A stretch of 64,000 nt of DNA. It comes from Cymbidium sinense (Eukaryota; Streptophyta; Magnoliopsida; Asparagales; Orchidaceae). The notes below the pieces were generated by a model. It saw only the letters and a list, made by a program, of their open reading frames with translations. It was not told the DNA's origin and did not search any database. Both the position numbers and the translations under genes were made by a program. The number at the start of each line of letters is the position of its first letter. Position 1 is the first letter of the stretch. Below are positions 36,753-49,410 of this stretch, one piece after another. The DNA lies in assembly GCA_021442155.1 (NCBI GenBank), contig CM038232.1, forward strand, positions 58,559,436 to 58,623,435. Reading direction: 5' to 3'.

Positions 36753-36807
36753 CATCAGGGTTCAAACCATCGGAAACAAATCTTATCTACCATTGAGCTA
36801 CCTTTTA
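36753..36807 (-). other. tRNA/SINE-like internal promoter motifs
   Basis: The minus strand reads GGTAGCTCAATGGTAGA, then about 15 bases, then CGATGGTTTGAACCCTG. These match the RNA polymerase III A box (TRGCNNAGTGG-type) and B box (GGTTCRANNCC). The distance between boxes is about 32 bases, shorter than in a real tRNA, so this is a SINE-like or decayed tRNA-like relic, not a tRNA gene. It lies in the 3' part of the LINE. Confidence 0.4.
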
Positions 36808-36886
36808 TATTTATTTTGCACTTTGCACTCTATAAGATCATCATCTCTACAATAGTTAACTTAATTTTATGCTTCTCTTTTATTGT

Positions 36887-37690
36887 CTAACATTCAACAA
36901 CATAAAGCATTGCAAGTCTCACCACCATCTTATAAAACTTTCTTTTAAATCTAAGTGGTACTTTTCTATCACACAACAGGCCTGATGGATGCCTCCACTT
37001 AAACCATTCAACTTGAATTCTACTAATAACATCCCCATATTTCACCATCACTTTGAACAATAGACCCAAGATATCTAAAACATTCACTCTTTTTGATGAC
37101 TTGATCACCCATTGACACAACCTCGCCACTAGATCTTCTATAATTAAAATTACACTCTATATATTTAATTTTATATCTACTCTAACAAAATCCTTTAGCC
37201 TCTAAGGTTGACCTCCATAATTTATACTTTTATTAAACTCCCTCTTTAGTCTTATCAATAAGAACATCATCAATAAAATGCATAAAATAATGTACATTCT
37301 ACTATAAATGTCTAGTAAGAACATCCATAATATAAGCAAAAAGATATAGACTTAAAGGCAATACTTGATGTAATACAACTAAAATACAAAAATACTTGGT
37401 CACTACTTGTATATGACTTGAATATAATCAATATTAACTCTTTTCTTTTCTAAAACTTTCCAAAGAACTTCTCTTGAAACTTGATGATTTGCTTTCTCTA
37501 AATAAATATCATATGTAGATCATCCTAACTCTCTGTATACTTCTCTATCAAACCTCTGAACAAATGTATAGCATCCATAATAGACCTAACTAACATGAAT
37601 CCAAATTGATTTTGAAAACAATTTATATCATGTCATAGCCTATGCTCAACTACTCTATCACACAATTTTTTATTTGACCAATGTAGAAAA
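36887..37690 (-). pseudogene. RTE-like LINE reverse transcriptase remnant
   Basis: Reading 37690 down to 36887, the following RT pieces appear in order: NQFGFMLVRSIMDAI, corresponding to the 'NQFGFMPGRST..AI' motif of plant RTE elements; KANHQVSREVLWKVLEK, corresponding to 'R.PREVLW'; LPLSLYLFAYIMDVLTRHL, corresponding to 'LSPYLF..VMD.LT..'; then HFIDDVLIDKTKEGV, the catalytic F-x-DD box with both aspartates intact; and finally an open frame (37129-36887) with VEWFKWRHPSGLLCDRKVPL and FKRKFYKMVVRLAMLYVVEC, the typical C-terminus. Frameshifts and stops separate the pieces. The endonuclease domain was not found. Confidence 0.8.
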
Positions 37691-38469
37691 TTAATTTTAA
37701 AATTTGCAAACAATAAATATTATCAATGGTAAATGTTAGTATTTTTTTATGAAATGATTTCAATCTTGATATTGATCTTTCCAACAAAACAAGCTTATCA
37801 CCTTCTACATGAAATATGTACTCCAAAGGAAAAGTAACTACATGGCATATCTAGACTTATATCTAGAATAATTCAAATTCATATGTTCATGCATAGAAAT
37901 AGATGCTGAGATAGAGACCTACAAAGACAACAGAAACACATCTTTACTCGGTGAACTCTTCAAAGCCTAAATGGGGTTTGGATGTGCATGATGGTAAGTC
38001 ACAACTATCACACGAAAGAATTTTCTAGTGAAAGCATATATTCATATCTTGCTTAACCATGCAACATCTAGATTCACACTATTTTACTTTCACAAAAAGA
38101 TAGCGTAAGAAGTGCATATTTCTTTTTTAAGTCAGAGGGGAATAAAGAAGACGTAACAGAGCTTGCTTGGGAAGTCCAACACTTGCTTTCCATTTATAGA
38201 GTAAAGGTTACAAGACCAGGATCCATTTTGAAAGTCCCTAGATCAAACATGAAAAACATGTCTATTTAAAATTTTCCAAAAAAAAATAATGTAAGCATCT
38301 CTAGGCTGGCTCACAAGTTCTTACTCCATCTACCTCCATGCCTCAATAATGCACAAATTCAGATTCAGAGTTTAGCACTTGAATAACACATTAACATTTG
38401 GACTTAATAGTTTCTATTATTTCATTTAGTCTACAAATAAAGTATTAGCAACTACAAAAAAAGTATTAG

Positions 38470-39285
38470 TGTTGACCCTTAGAACCCACACAAACATCTT
38501 ATAAATTTATATTCGCCATGCAAATAATCTATATCCATATGGACTTTCAGATATTTAAGTCCAATCTATGTGTTCTCTATGTGAACATCCTACTAGCATT
38601 CCAAAGTGATGTAAGTTTGATCTATACATTTTCCATGTGAACAACCTATAAATATGACATTCCAAAGGGATGTAAGTCCAATCTTACAATTTGCCATGCA
38701 TACATATTATAAATATAGCATTCTAAAGAGATGTAAGTCCAACCCATGAGTTCATCATGCGAGCTCCCTAATGTCTTTCCAATGGATGTAAGCCCATCCT
38801 TATGTTCACCATGCAACATCTCTACACTAAATGTCTGGTCTACTTAGGATATTTGAGATGAGGCAACCCATGGCTGCTAATCAAACTTTATGGACATTAT
38901 AGCTAGCCCTCTCATGTTAGTAGATTAAAATAACATAGTCTCGGGATGATGGAACCATGGGATCTTGATCGAGATTATTTTTCTATATCTCTTAGATATT
39001 CATCTATGTCATGCCACACTCAACACTAAACACCGATTCATACTAGAGATATGTTTGTCTCCAAGCTTAATTGATAGTGCTCTCTTACTATGGTAAGAGG
39101 AGTAATTAACTATGAATTATTGCATTCATAGAAGTAAAACCTATATCTAAATAAACCCTATCATAATGTTAGGGGAAATCTAATTCAATATATATCAATC
39201 TACTTTATGAAAAATATACTCATACCCATCCCAATAAATATGGCAGAGAGTTTCCAAAAGGATGTTTTTTTAGTGAATAAATTTT
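38470..39285 (+). repeat. 5' LTR of e4
   Basis: It starts TGTTGACCCTTAGAACCC and ends just before the primer-binding site. It contains about four copies of a short tandem unit (CCATGTGAACA..., CATTCCAAAGGGATGTAAG), then unique sequence with AGTCTCGGGATGATGGAACC, GTGCTCTCTTACTATGGTA and AAATAAACCCTATCATAATG. It matches 58990-60309 in the same order, but that copy has about ten tandem units. Confidence 0.72.
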
Positions 39286-39303
39286 TGGTGACTCCTTGGG
39301 ATT
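39286..39303 (+). promoter_or_regulatory. Primer-binding site of e4
   Basis: TGGTGACTCCTTGGGATT differs little from the TGGCGACTCxxxTGGGGA site used by Tat/Ogre elements (tRNA-Arg 3' end). It directly follows the LTR and sets its right boundary. Confidence 0.65.
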
Positions 39304-40700
39304 ACTTCTCTCTCCATCTTGGTTCAAAAAATTAAAATATATGGTGTCGTTGTTGACTTAAAATACCGGTTATAATATTTTAAAAGTTTAGATCAAACAG
39401 GCTTGAAACCTCTAATGGAAAACTTCACAAATATGATGATTACCAAGTTTGGAGAGGGTCCACTATCAGATTCCCTTAGACTATAATCAATGCAGGTTTA
39501 TTGGAGCTACTCTCTAGTTAAAATGATTTTTGAGGTCATCCAATTTCTACCTATTGGACCTATAACTAAGCCTATCATTAAGGGCACTAGAATGCCAAAG
39601 ACATTCAACAAAAGAAAGTGGGCGAATGTGAACCATCATAATAAGCCCAAGCTAAAAGCCTTAACCTCCAAAAGGGGTTAGATTTTTTATAGGTTGTCAA
39701 AGGCAATGTCGATAATCCCTATTAAGGATAAGATGGCTTTTAAGCATAAGCTGAATTCTATCATCATCAATCACCTTGGTAGTGTATCAGGGGAGCATAT
39801 TATCCCACAATATGCTATTTTTACTCTAGGCAGTAATGACCATGAAGCATCTTCCTCAGACACCAAAATGTCTAGGAGAGCTCAAAGAAGGTATAATATT
39901 GGCAGAGCTATCGATTGCTTGTTCATCCTGAACAGTAGTACAACTCACTAGTAGAAGCAAATATATCCACTAATAATAATTTTGATCCGCTCCAATGGGT
40001 CAAGAGGAATAGCTTTGGAGGATCTATAATGAAGTCTTTCTAGGATGAACATACACATCCTGTATCATAGAATCAACCACAGAAGGAGGGACCATCTCCT
40101 CCAAAATCTATAAAGTTCTAAATGCTGTTAAAAATAGAAACCATCATAAAAAAAATTAAGAAGTTGGTTAGCCAGGTCTTCAACTCAACAAGTTCTTCTG
40201 TGAACACTATAAAATATCATGCCCACCTTGAACTGAACTCAAGCAAGGGGTTTAATGTTTTGTGAATAGCCACAATGAGCCCCAAGTATGAAAATACTAA
40301 GTGGCTATTTGTTGGAATATCCCAACAACCACCACAAGAAAAAGAAATATAATTCATCCGATGAACACCATGGTGTGACATCCAGATGCATTCTCAGAGA
40401 TCAACTACTGCAAGTCCCAAATCAATTTGGGTACATAGAGAATCCCAACTCATCAATGATGAGACAACTCAATATGAGCTAGCCCCACCAGATGACAAAG
40501 AAATTAAAGCTTCTATCATCTACTAGAAATTCCAGTCTGAAAAGAGTCAACCAACGGATGATAAGGCAGATAATTAACTCTTCTAAGAAGATTAGGATTT
40601 TCCAATCACCGAAGAGCAACCAATTCCAAACTTCCACAATAGTGAAGACAATGATTGTATGGAAGTTAAAGTTTTCACATAGTCGATACACATTTATGAA
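39304..40700 (+). pseudogene. Leader and pre-gag reading frames of e4
   Basis: Short open frames at 39490-39681 and 39694-39951 lie nearly end to end in related frames (…KPIIKGTRMPKTFNKRKWAN, then KMAFKHKLNSIIINHLG and SRRAQRRYNIGRAIDCLF). They are basic in the first part and show no domain I recognise. In some Tat elements an extra frame precedes gag, and this could be a remnant of one. Position 39490 may be only the first ATG after the leader. 40492-40704 is a further Lys/Ser-rich frame of unknown meaning. Confidence 0.35.
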
Positions 40701-42380
40701 ATAGAAATGTGGCACACAAACAACCAAAATGACAAAGACATCAAGAGAACCCAAATCATCAAGAACCCAAAGGTGATGCTTAAGTAGAAGTTAAGGTAAT
40801 TGAAGAGCTAACTAACATTATAACAAAGTTACAACAATAAATGGGTTCTCAACACCAAAGAAGAGACTAAGAAAATAACCAACTCAACAACCACCTCAAT
40901 GAAATGAGCTGGCTAATGAAAGAACTATTTGGTCAACTTAACCTCATAGTAATTACAATGCAATAAGTGCCTCCAAGAAATCCTCCAGAAATTATCAACC
41001 CAATAGTTGAAACTAGTGGCATGCAAAATTCTATACCCAACTTACCAACAACTTCAATGCAAAGATAACAAAACCCTGAGAGAAGGCACATTAAATACCC
41101 ATCAAGAAGCTAATGTTATCACCAAATCTCAAGTAAAATACCTCATTAGCCAGAAAATCAAAGCAATCATTGCTTCAGAGACTGCTAAATAGCTAGTTCA
41201 AAAAGGCCGACCATACTCAACGACCAAGTATAGTATTTCTAGCTTGAAATTCAACACTTTTTCAAGCACAAAAAATTATTGGTAGCACTTGGCCTAATTT
41301 AAAGCCACTTGTGTAAATACATGATGGAATGATTCCTTACTACTATGATAATTTGTTAGTAGCCTTACCAACACAGCTTTCGAGTGGTATGTTGAGTTAC
41401 CCAATGTCTTAGTAAAAATCTTCACCGAGTTGGAAACACTTTTTGTCAAAAGATTTGTAGGTGTAACCAAGGAAATAATGATAATAGATCTTGCCATAGA
41501 AAAGAGAAGGAAAAAATGAAAATGTTACAAAATATATTACAAGATAAAGAAATCGAAGCATATAATGTGATCAACAACTCACATAAAAGCATGCAGTAAA
41601 ACTCCGCTTGGGGAACATAGATGATATGATGGCTCCATATCTAGTCATGGCTATAATTAATACGTTCCAAGAATTATTGGATCATGTAGCCAAGTTTGAA
41701 AGGTTTCCCAAACAAAAAGGCCTAAGTGCCAACTATAATAATAATCTCTTCCAGAAAGAAAAATAACAAAAACCCCATGATCGAAAGAAGAATGATGTGA
41801 ATACAATAATTACATTCACAGTTGACTTAAAGAGAGAAGGAGGTGTGGCAACCTCGCAACCAGCAGCAAAGTAGACAAAAGATTTGAAAAGGGCTAACTC
41901 TTCAAGAGAAGGTGTGTAAGTAGTACTCATTCAAAAAATAATGTACTTCTAAGATCTTTAGACACACCTTAAAATTGGAATTATAATTGCTAGAGCCATG
42001 TCAGCAAGTAAACAAAGTTGATTATCCCAACTACTACCCATTCCATAGACTCATAAGTCACCCAATTGAAGATTATTTTGTCTTCAAAGATTAGGTAGAA
42101 AAGAGTTATCCAAATGGATAACTCACCTTATGAGATAATGTTCTGGTAAATCCTAAAATGAAAAAGGTGATTGTCATTACAACACACCCAATCTAGGATG
42201 CAAAAGGAGAAAATGTTTAGCGAGTTGGAACCAATAATTTAAATGATGATAAGGGAAATGATCCATAAACACAAGAAGAAGATGGTGGTTAGGAGACCTT
42301 CATCTCAAAAAATAATAAATAAATGTTCAATATTCTTTCAGCTATAGAAGGCATTCAGTGAAACAATTCCTTAGAGCCTG
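40701..42380 (+). pseudogene. Degenerate gag of e4
   Basis: An open stretch at 41007-41192 ends ITKSQVKYLISQKIKAIIAS, the 'T.E.V..LI..KI.A' lead-in typical of Tat gag. The capsid core follows at about 41290-41480: MMEWFLTTM..., then FEWYVELPNVLVKIFTELE and LFVKRFVGV, corresponding to 'A..WY..LP...I.TWE.L...F..RF'. The nucleocapsid region at about 42015-42090 reads NYYPFHRLISHPIEDYFVFKD, where both knuckle cysteines are now Tyr (TGC/TGT to TAC/TAT). There are multiple stops, and the minus-strand frames over this area are shadows. Confidence 0.7.
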
Positions 42381-43538
42381 AAATAGATCTAAGAAGGTTC
42401 TTCCCAAATATGGGACAATTATTATATAATATAAAGAAGCAAATGAAAATTACTCAATATTCTTCATCAAAGCCCCACAAATTAATGCAAAAGAAGAAAT
42501 CTAAAAAAATAGTCTAAAGCACAAAAAATGATTGACTATTTAGAGGAGTATTCACAACCTCCTTGATGGCCTGTTAACCTGGAGGAATACTTGACCCACT
42601 TGCAACTTGACATTAAAAATCTTGAATAAAATGTTTCAAAAAAATGTGTCGAGTCATAAAGATGCATGAAAATTCTAATCTTTAAACCCATAAAAAGCAT
42701 GTTATTTGATTGCAACTATAATTGACTCTAAAGAAGAACTATATTTTTTCAGATAAAAGCTTACTAAATGGAAGGTCAAGTATGGATTAAAAAAATTATG
42801 ACCTAGATTAGGCAGAAGTTCTAAGAGTACTAAAAACTCCAAAAATTTTGAAGAGATAGAATTTAGAGACTTTCTGATAAAAAAGATCAAACAAAAGATG
42901 TAACTCAAGTCCAGTTAAGAAGTGGAAAATAAATTTCTCCACCTCAATGATAAAAAGTCTTGATAAAGGCAAAGAAATTCAAATTAATGAAAATGATTTA
43001 CCCCCATCACCACTTAAATATCAAAAGTCTACCAAAATATGAGTAGATTATAATGATTTGGCACATTTATGCAAGCTCCTTGCTTTACTGAGTGTTTATG
43101 ATGCTCTCATGTTGTCTAAAGATATACAAGAGACATTAATCAAAACCTTGCAAAGTCCATAGTAATATGAAATATTCTTCATTGAAGAGATGATGAAAGA
43201 GGACTTAACCTCTCAAAAATCAACAACCATCACATTCAGTGATGACAACTTACTATAGGGATGACCAAACATAATCATCCTCTTTATGTCATAACTGAAA
43301 GCAATTCTTTCTGCATTAAAAGAATAATAATCGATCAAGTGCTTTGGTCAATCTCTTAATAATTAAGTAACTCAGAGCATTAGCTTTAGATGTTTGCTAT
43401 CTGGACAAAAGTATAATATTCCTATAAGGATTCAATGAATAAGGACAACAAACCATAGGGTCTCTTATTATATTTGTACGCTTTGGGTAATTATACCCGG
43501 AGGCTAAATTTCACATGATTGTAGCTAATGTTGCTTAC
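42381..43538 (+). pseudogene. Pre-protease and protease region of e4
   Basis: At about 43050-43140 the plus strand encodes [24 protein letters not shown], close to the '[17 protein letters not shown]' motif preceding the Tat protease. TFSDDNLL and HNHPLYVITE follow at about 43235-43300. The protease active site DGGS is at about 43325 but reads IIIDQVLWSIS, so the Asp is kept while the Gly-Ser part has changed. KFHMIVANVAY (43505-43538), the strand before 'LLGRPW', is the last coding before LTR E. Aspartic protease function is inferred from position and motifs. Confidence 0.65.
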
Positions 43539-44599
43539 TGTTGACCTCATTTTTGAGCTCTCAACCCCTCCATCTTAGACATAGGCTTCTCTTAGACTTT
43601 AAGAGTTCCTTATTATTAAGACACATCTAGTGATTAGGTGGACACTCAACCTAGCCCTAGAGACTTAGAAGAGTTAGCCATAGGAATAGGTCATGCCTTA
43701 GGGGTGTTAGGGAAATTTGCCTACCCTTAGCTTGAACCATTCCTCACCTTCCTCCTTCAAGTCAAACACCAAATCAATCTTATTTGATTTTCTCCAAACT
43801 CAAATCAAAACCACATGATTGAAATCCATAATTGAAATCCATTATTGAAACTCATGAATGAAATTCCTAAATCCAAATTTTCCTAAGTCCTTTGAATTTC
43901 TTCTTAAGGACTTATCCTAAATCATATTTAAATCAATTCAAACTCATGAGATTTTCTCATAACTCATTTATATTCTCATTTATATTCACATATATAAATG
44001 AAATATAAATACAAAGCAATCAAATCAAATCCAAAAATTAAATTCCAAATTTAAAATCCTTCTTAAGTCCTTAATTGCCCTTTTAAGGACTTAGCCAAAA
44101 TCATGTTCAAATCAATTCAAATTCATGGGATTTTCTTATAACTCATTTATATTCTCATTTAGATATATAAATGAAATATAAATATAAATCAATCAAACTA
44201 AATTTAAAAATTCAAATCACTACTCCAAAATTTCCTAAGTCTTTTAAATTCCTTTTAATGGACTTAGCCTAAATCATAAGCAAATCACTTCAAATCCATG
44301 AAATTTTCTCATGATCAATTTATATTCTCCTTTATATTCACATATATAAATGAAATATAAATTCAAACAATCAAAATAAATTCCAAAAATCAAACTCAAA
44401 TCCACTCAAAATCCAACCTAAGCCCTTCAAGTCAAAATATTTAACTTAGCCAAACAAACTTCAAATCAAGCCAAAATCTTGATTTTACTTCATGATTCAA
44501 TCAACCCTACAATCATGAATCCAAATATAAATAGAAACTTTAATCATCAAATCAAAACTCAAGTCAAAAATCAAACCCCAAATCCATTCATGTTATTCC

Positions 44600-45840
44600 T
44601 TTGAATATGAAATTATCAAATGAATCAAAACTCATTTGACTTCAAACCACTTGCAAATGGATTTATATCTCAATCATAAGTCCATATACAAGTTCAATCT
44701 AACTCAAATCAAGCTTTTACCAAGCCATTTGACCCACTTAGGCTCACTTGACCAAAAGTGACCTAAAGTACCCTTATGAGCTAATCCTAACCAAATTGGA
44801 TTGAATCAAACTCACCTATGCCTCTCATCATGATCAACAATCATCATGGGATGATCAATCAATCAAATTGGGTCAAACCAAGTCAAACCTAAGGGTTGAC
44901 TAAGTCAACACTTAGCCAAAATGAAACCTAACATAGCCAAAATTCATCATAGTCCAAATTGATTGAAACCATTGATCTAAGTTCATTAATGAACAATGTT
45001 TGAACTTGACCAAGTCAATATTTGAGCCTAACCTAGCTCAATTGGCCACTTGACCCAAGTTGACCCAACTTGACCAAAAGTCAAAACTTGATCTAAGCCA
45101 AATTGATTGAAATCAATTGGTCAAGTTCATTCCAAATCACTTGTTGAACTTGACCAAAGCCTCAATTGGCCTACTAGACCCAACCTAACCCAGTTGACCT
45201 TGAACCCAACTTGACCTAAAGGGTCATGTTGAGCCAAATTAAAACTTAACAAAAATTGATTAGAAACAAAGATACCAATCCACTTCATATGACCAACCAA
45301 ACATAAACCTACCCATGACCTAGCTCAAATAGGTCAAATGGGTCAAATTGGTTAACTTGACCCATTTGACCTAAATGAAGTCATATGAGCCAAACTCAAA
45401 ACTAAACCAAATTGAATCAAACCAAAGTGACCAAAACATTTCAAATGGTCATATGAACTTGACCCAATCCTTGGTTTGACCCAATTTGACCAATTGGTCA
45501 AGTTGACCCAAGTTGACCCATTTTGACCTAAATGGGTTAACATGAGCCAAACTATATTAAATGAACTCCAAATCCAATGAAACTTGGCCAAACCTTTTTT
45601 CTCAACATACCCAACATATCCAAATTCAAAAATAAACCAAATGAACATTCTACCCTAGGCCATAGAAAAAATTTTGTTCAAAACCATGGGGAACTTGGTT
45701 AAGCCTCTTCATATCTACTGATACCTTCCTAGTAGGTCAAGTAGACCCTATGGAGGGTGGTGCACCCAACCTAATTGGTTTGGGTCAGCCCAAATTGACC
45801 CAAGGCCAAAATCGAGCACATGTCTCAAATTGGCCATTTG
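44600..45840 (+). repeat. TTGACC/GGTCAA-dense block b of unit E
   Basis: Between 45331 and 45540 I count at least ten TTGACC or GGTCAA hexamers, e.g. GGTCAAATGGGTCAAATTGG and GTTGACCCAAGTTGACCC. TTGAC[CT] is the core of the W box bound by WRKY factors. Open frames over this area (45352-45648 minus) are repeat artefacts. Confidence 0.6.
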
Positions 45841-45995
45841 GAAAACTTCCCTCACTCAATTTAAAGCACATGGGAGGTTACCAATCCACTCCTTAGCCCA
45901 AACTGACCATGTGCCAACCTCTAACAGCTCAGCCCTCCCAATCTTGGCAATTGGATCAAAATGGCAAAGCGAACTTCAGCAGTGCGATTTCCATA

Positions 45996-46014
45996 GGGGG
46001 AGATATACTCCCCC
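45996..46014. promoter_or_regulatory. Palindrome in block c of unit E
   Basis: GGGGGAGATATACTCCCCC is an almost perfect palindrome, at the same place in the LTR as those at 19826 and 32457. Confidence 0.55.
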
Positions 46015-48429
46015 TAATTCACTTCAATTCTCATAGGCTCACTGTCGATTGAGTGTTTGAGAGTCATAGGAAGCATTGATGAGTGTTCCTAAGCTACTTA
46101 GAGGGAATCAAAATTAGCCATTATCGGTTTTCTTCAAGAGAAAATAAGAGAGCTCCATTGATTTCCAAATTGTCTACACACAACAAATTAAGCCAATTGC
46201 CTTTGCACACTCCATTAGAGGGCCAAGTCAAGCTTGTCTAAGCTATCCCTCAAGTTCCTGAGGATATGGGAGGTCTAATTCCATCAAAGCCATAAGGAAG
46301 CTAAGGAGGGGTTGGTCCATAGAGCAATATACTCATCCTCAGGAGTTAATTCTTTCACCACAGCTTCATCTCAACCAGATGAAGCTCCTCCAAGGGAATC
46401 GAGCATCAGTGATCACCTCCGGTGTGGTATGGCATTTTTCGATCACTAAACTTAAGGAGTGTTGGTCCTTTATGAAAGAAAGTTTAATGGCATGAAGTTT
46501 CAACCGTTGGATGTGATCTACATTGCTGGTGATGTGCAAGATTTTAGCTAATTCACCGAGCTCGATCTTGCTCTAGAACATCGATGTCCTACATTGTTCA
46601 TAGAGCTTGGTCGGGGTGAATCTCTAGCCATCCATCTACGCTTTTTGGATGGACAGTCGAGATCAAACACACGCTTAGATCTGATTTAATCCCTTTGGAA
46701 TGGTGGCTTTAATCTCAGCCGTCCGATCCTTGATCAGGAGCCGATAACGCCACGATGCCAACGCGATGACTTAAGTCACCACTCATGGGTCGACATGTGG
46801 AAAGTGCCTCTTACTCAACTATTACATGTCATACCGTGGATTAAGAGATTTAATTAGGTTTTAAATAATCTTAGTTAACCCTTTAAACTTCAAAAATTCA
46901 TATCACTTCGAAGACAGATAAAAAAATACGAGTAAATTACCACTGAAAGATAATTCAATCTAGAATATTTTAAAATTGGTTTTGATGGATTTTGAAATAT
47001 ATCTTTCTCTGATTTTGGGTTTTATTGGAAATATTAATTTGTTAATTACTCCCTAATTTATCCATTGATTAATCTCAAACTTCTTGGGTATACTTTGGGA
47101 GATGACTTTTACCTCCCCTAATTTTTTTGGGATTTATTGGTCCCATAATTGGGGGAATTGCTAATTGATTTCTTAATTATCCCCTTTATGTAATTAAGGA
47201 TAATTAAGGGTTTGATTAGTTTTTAAATCCCTTATTGAAGTTTATTAAGGTTTGTCCAATGAATACAATGTTTAGGGAATAATTTTGGGGCATTTCCCCT
47301 AAGTTATTCCATAAACCCCTTTTCTTTTCTAATATTCTCTTAATTAAGGGTTAATTCACTAATTACCCTCTTAATTAATTTCTAAAAATTCTAAAATCTG
47401 CCAAAACTTAATTAATCTACTTTGGGTAGATTCTTAGGTGTTCAAGAGCTGAAGTTCAATTAAGGAAATCAAAAATCAACACATACGTGTGAGGGGTGTT
47501 TTGAAATTACTTAAGTTAAACCCCTTATTTTAATTAATCATTAATCATGAGCCAAATTACATTAGGCCTTTTTTTCCTAGGTGCATTGCAAATTTAAATT
47601 CCTGATTTTGAGATTTTATGTCTCTCATTGGCTCATATTTTGGTTTTTATGGTATATGTGTTAATTAACATGTTTAATTCATACCTTAACCTAATCAAAA
47701 TCTAAAATGAATCTAATCACCTAAAAATTAAAAAAATATATATCAAACACATGTGAGAATGGGTTAGGAACAGCAAACACAACTCACATTTTCAAAATTC
47801 AATCAAATTCAAACAAAATCATTCTAAATGAACTTTGATTTACTTTACGCTTTCTTATTTCATAAGATTCTCTTTAGGATTTAATTAAAGTGAATGTGTT
47901 AACATGATTTCATTGCTTTAGTTCTTCCCCAACATGCTAAATATGTATGTCATATGGTTTCATGCATCCATGCTTTTTAGAAATCAAATTTAAAATGAAA
48001 ATGTTTTCTTTATGTCAAAGTTGCATGTGCTGGCTAAAGTAAAAATATGAGTGGCTATTATCATTATTAAATTCAAATTATTTTCAAAATATATAAATCA
48101 ATTATCAAAATTGAAAGTGTGTTACTTATATCTTAATTATAAGTTTACATGTGAGTAAAATATAAGGATGTGCTTAGTGTAGGTTTTCCTTCTCTTCTCT
48201 TTTAGTATAGTTTTGAATAAGATTTGGCAAGGTGTATGGTTCATTTGAAAAGAACCTAACACTTGTTTAATTCTATATCCTATTCATTCCTATACTATCA
48301 ATTAATAAGGATACCTATGATGCACATAAATTGAATAAACAAAAAATAAATCAACTAACATCAACTTTTGCATTCTTTCTTTTCCATTCATTTCTTTTGT
48401 ACACATGTTTGTATTTAAGGAAAGTCATA

Positions 48430-48535
48430 TATTAGTCTGGACAACCCCGAGATTGTGAGGCTTTCCGTAGTCCAAAGTAGGTCTGGTACCTTACATCTCT
48501 GGTTAACAATGGCGCTGTACTCACTTATGCTTTTC
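48430..48535 (+). repeat. Block f (single copy) in unit E
   Basis: It contains TTAGTCTGGACAACCCCGAG, GTGAGGCTTTCCGTAGTCC and CTCTGGTTAACAATGGCGC. Only one copy is present here, against two in C and e3. Confidence 0.68.
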
Positions 48536-49276
48536 TTACTTTCATGTGTGCATGTGAAAATTGGATAAGAAATCCCTTTTCTACTTAGTGAAAATCATGC
48601 TTCATAAACTTCCAGATTTCCTTAAATGAATTACTTAGCATGCATCATAAAGTGTGTTAAACATTCTCATTTGTGTGTATAGATATGCTTAAGACTCATT
48701 CATATGCATGTTATACATGTTGGGAAAGAAATGAAGTGATGTATATTTTGTGAATTTAGTTCATTTTATTTAATCTTAAAATGCCTTTCTTTTAAATAGG
48801 TTTGTTTAGAGTTCATCTAAACTTAGGATTAATTAAAAAACTTAATCAAAACATTCACTAAATAAAACTAAAATATGAATCCACTTTAGAAATTACTTAG
48901 GTTAGGGAAGGAAAGAGAAGTTCTTTCTCTTTTCCCTCTCTTTATAACTTAGTAATTAATTGTATGATTCACTTGAACATAATCAAAACATAAAATAAAA
49001 TCAATCCAAAAAATTTAAATTACTTAAATGAAACCCTCCTCTTAGTTAAACATGCTTCACACTTAGAAAATTCTAACTTAAAACTATGGCTAAGCATACC
49101 ACACAAACCTCCAAAGCACACACATTAGGCTAAGTCACCACTTCTAGCTTTAGGTTAGGGTGGTGCATGGTTTGATGCTTGCTTTTATTTTGTGATATAT
49201 GTTTTAATCTAGATGTTAGGATGTATGTGCATAGAATGAATGATAGGGTGATCTTAGTCTAACCATTATCTTCTGT

Positions 49277-49410
49277 AGGGGATTGTGCTTAAGCGACACT
49301 ATAATAAATACAAATATAAATGCTTTTGCGGTGTAGGTTCTTATACCCCTAAGCATAATCCAATAGACTAGGTGGACTTAGTCACCCATGTGTGGGGTGA
49401 TAAGTCCAAT
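49277..49410 (+). repeat. Block h inverted repeat in unit E
   Basis: AGGGGATTGTGCTTAAG pairs with CCCCTAAGCATAATCC about 50 bases later; GGACTTAGTCACCC and GGTGATAAGTCC form a second pair directly after. Confidence 0.6.

Larger units (their letters stand above)
36271..38430 (-). mobile_element. 5'-truncated LINE (RTE-like) with 18-bp flanking repeats
   Basis: The 2.16-kb insert is flanked by a perfect 18-bp direct repeat, CTACAAATAAAGTATTAG (36253-36270 and 38431-38448), as expected of a target-site duplication made by target-primed reverse transcription. The minus strand carries a decayed non-LTR reverse transcriptase. The 3' end would lie at about 36271; no long poly-A is seen there, which suits RTE elements, which often lack one. 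The right-hand 0.7 kb (37700-38430) has no recognised domain; it could be a degenerate upstream part or unrelated sequence. Confidence 0.65.

Noticed and set aside
36753..36807. A tRNA gene
   Set aside because: A and B boxes are present, but the spacing is too short for a cloverleaf and no anticodon arm or acceptor pairing is seen.
40479..40754. 91-codon minus-strand hydrophobic frame
   Set aside because: It is antisense to the e4 pre-gag region and overlaps a plus-strand frame. It has no signal for translation and no family resemblance.
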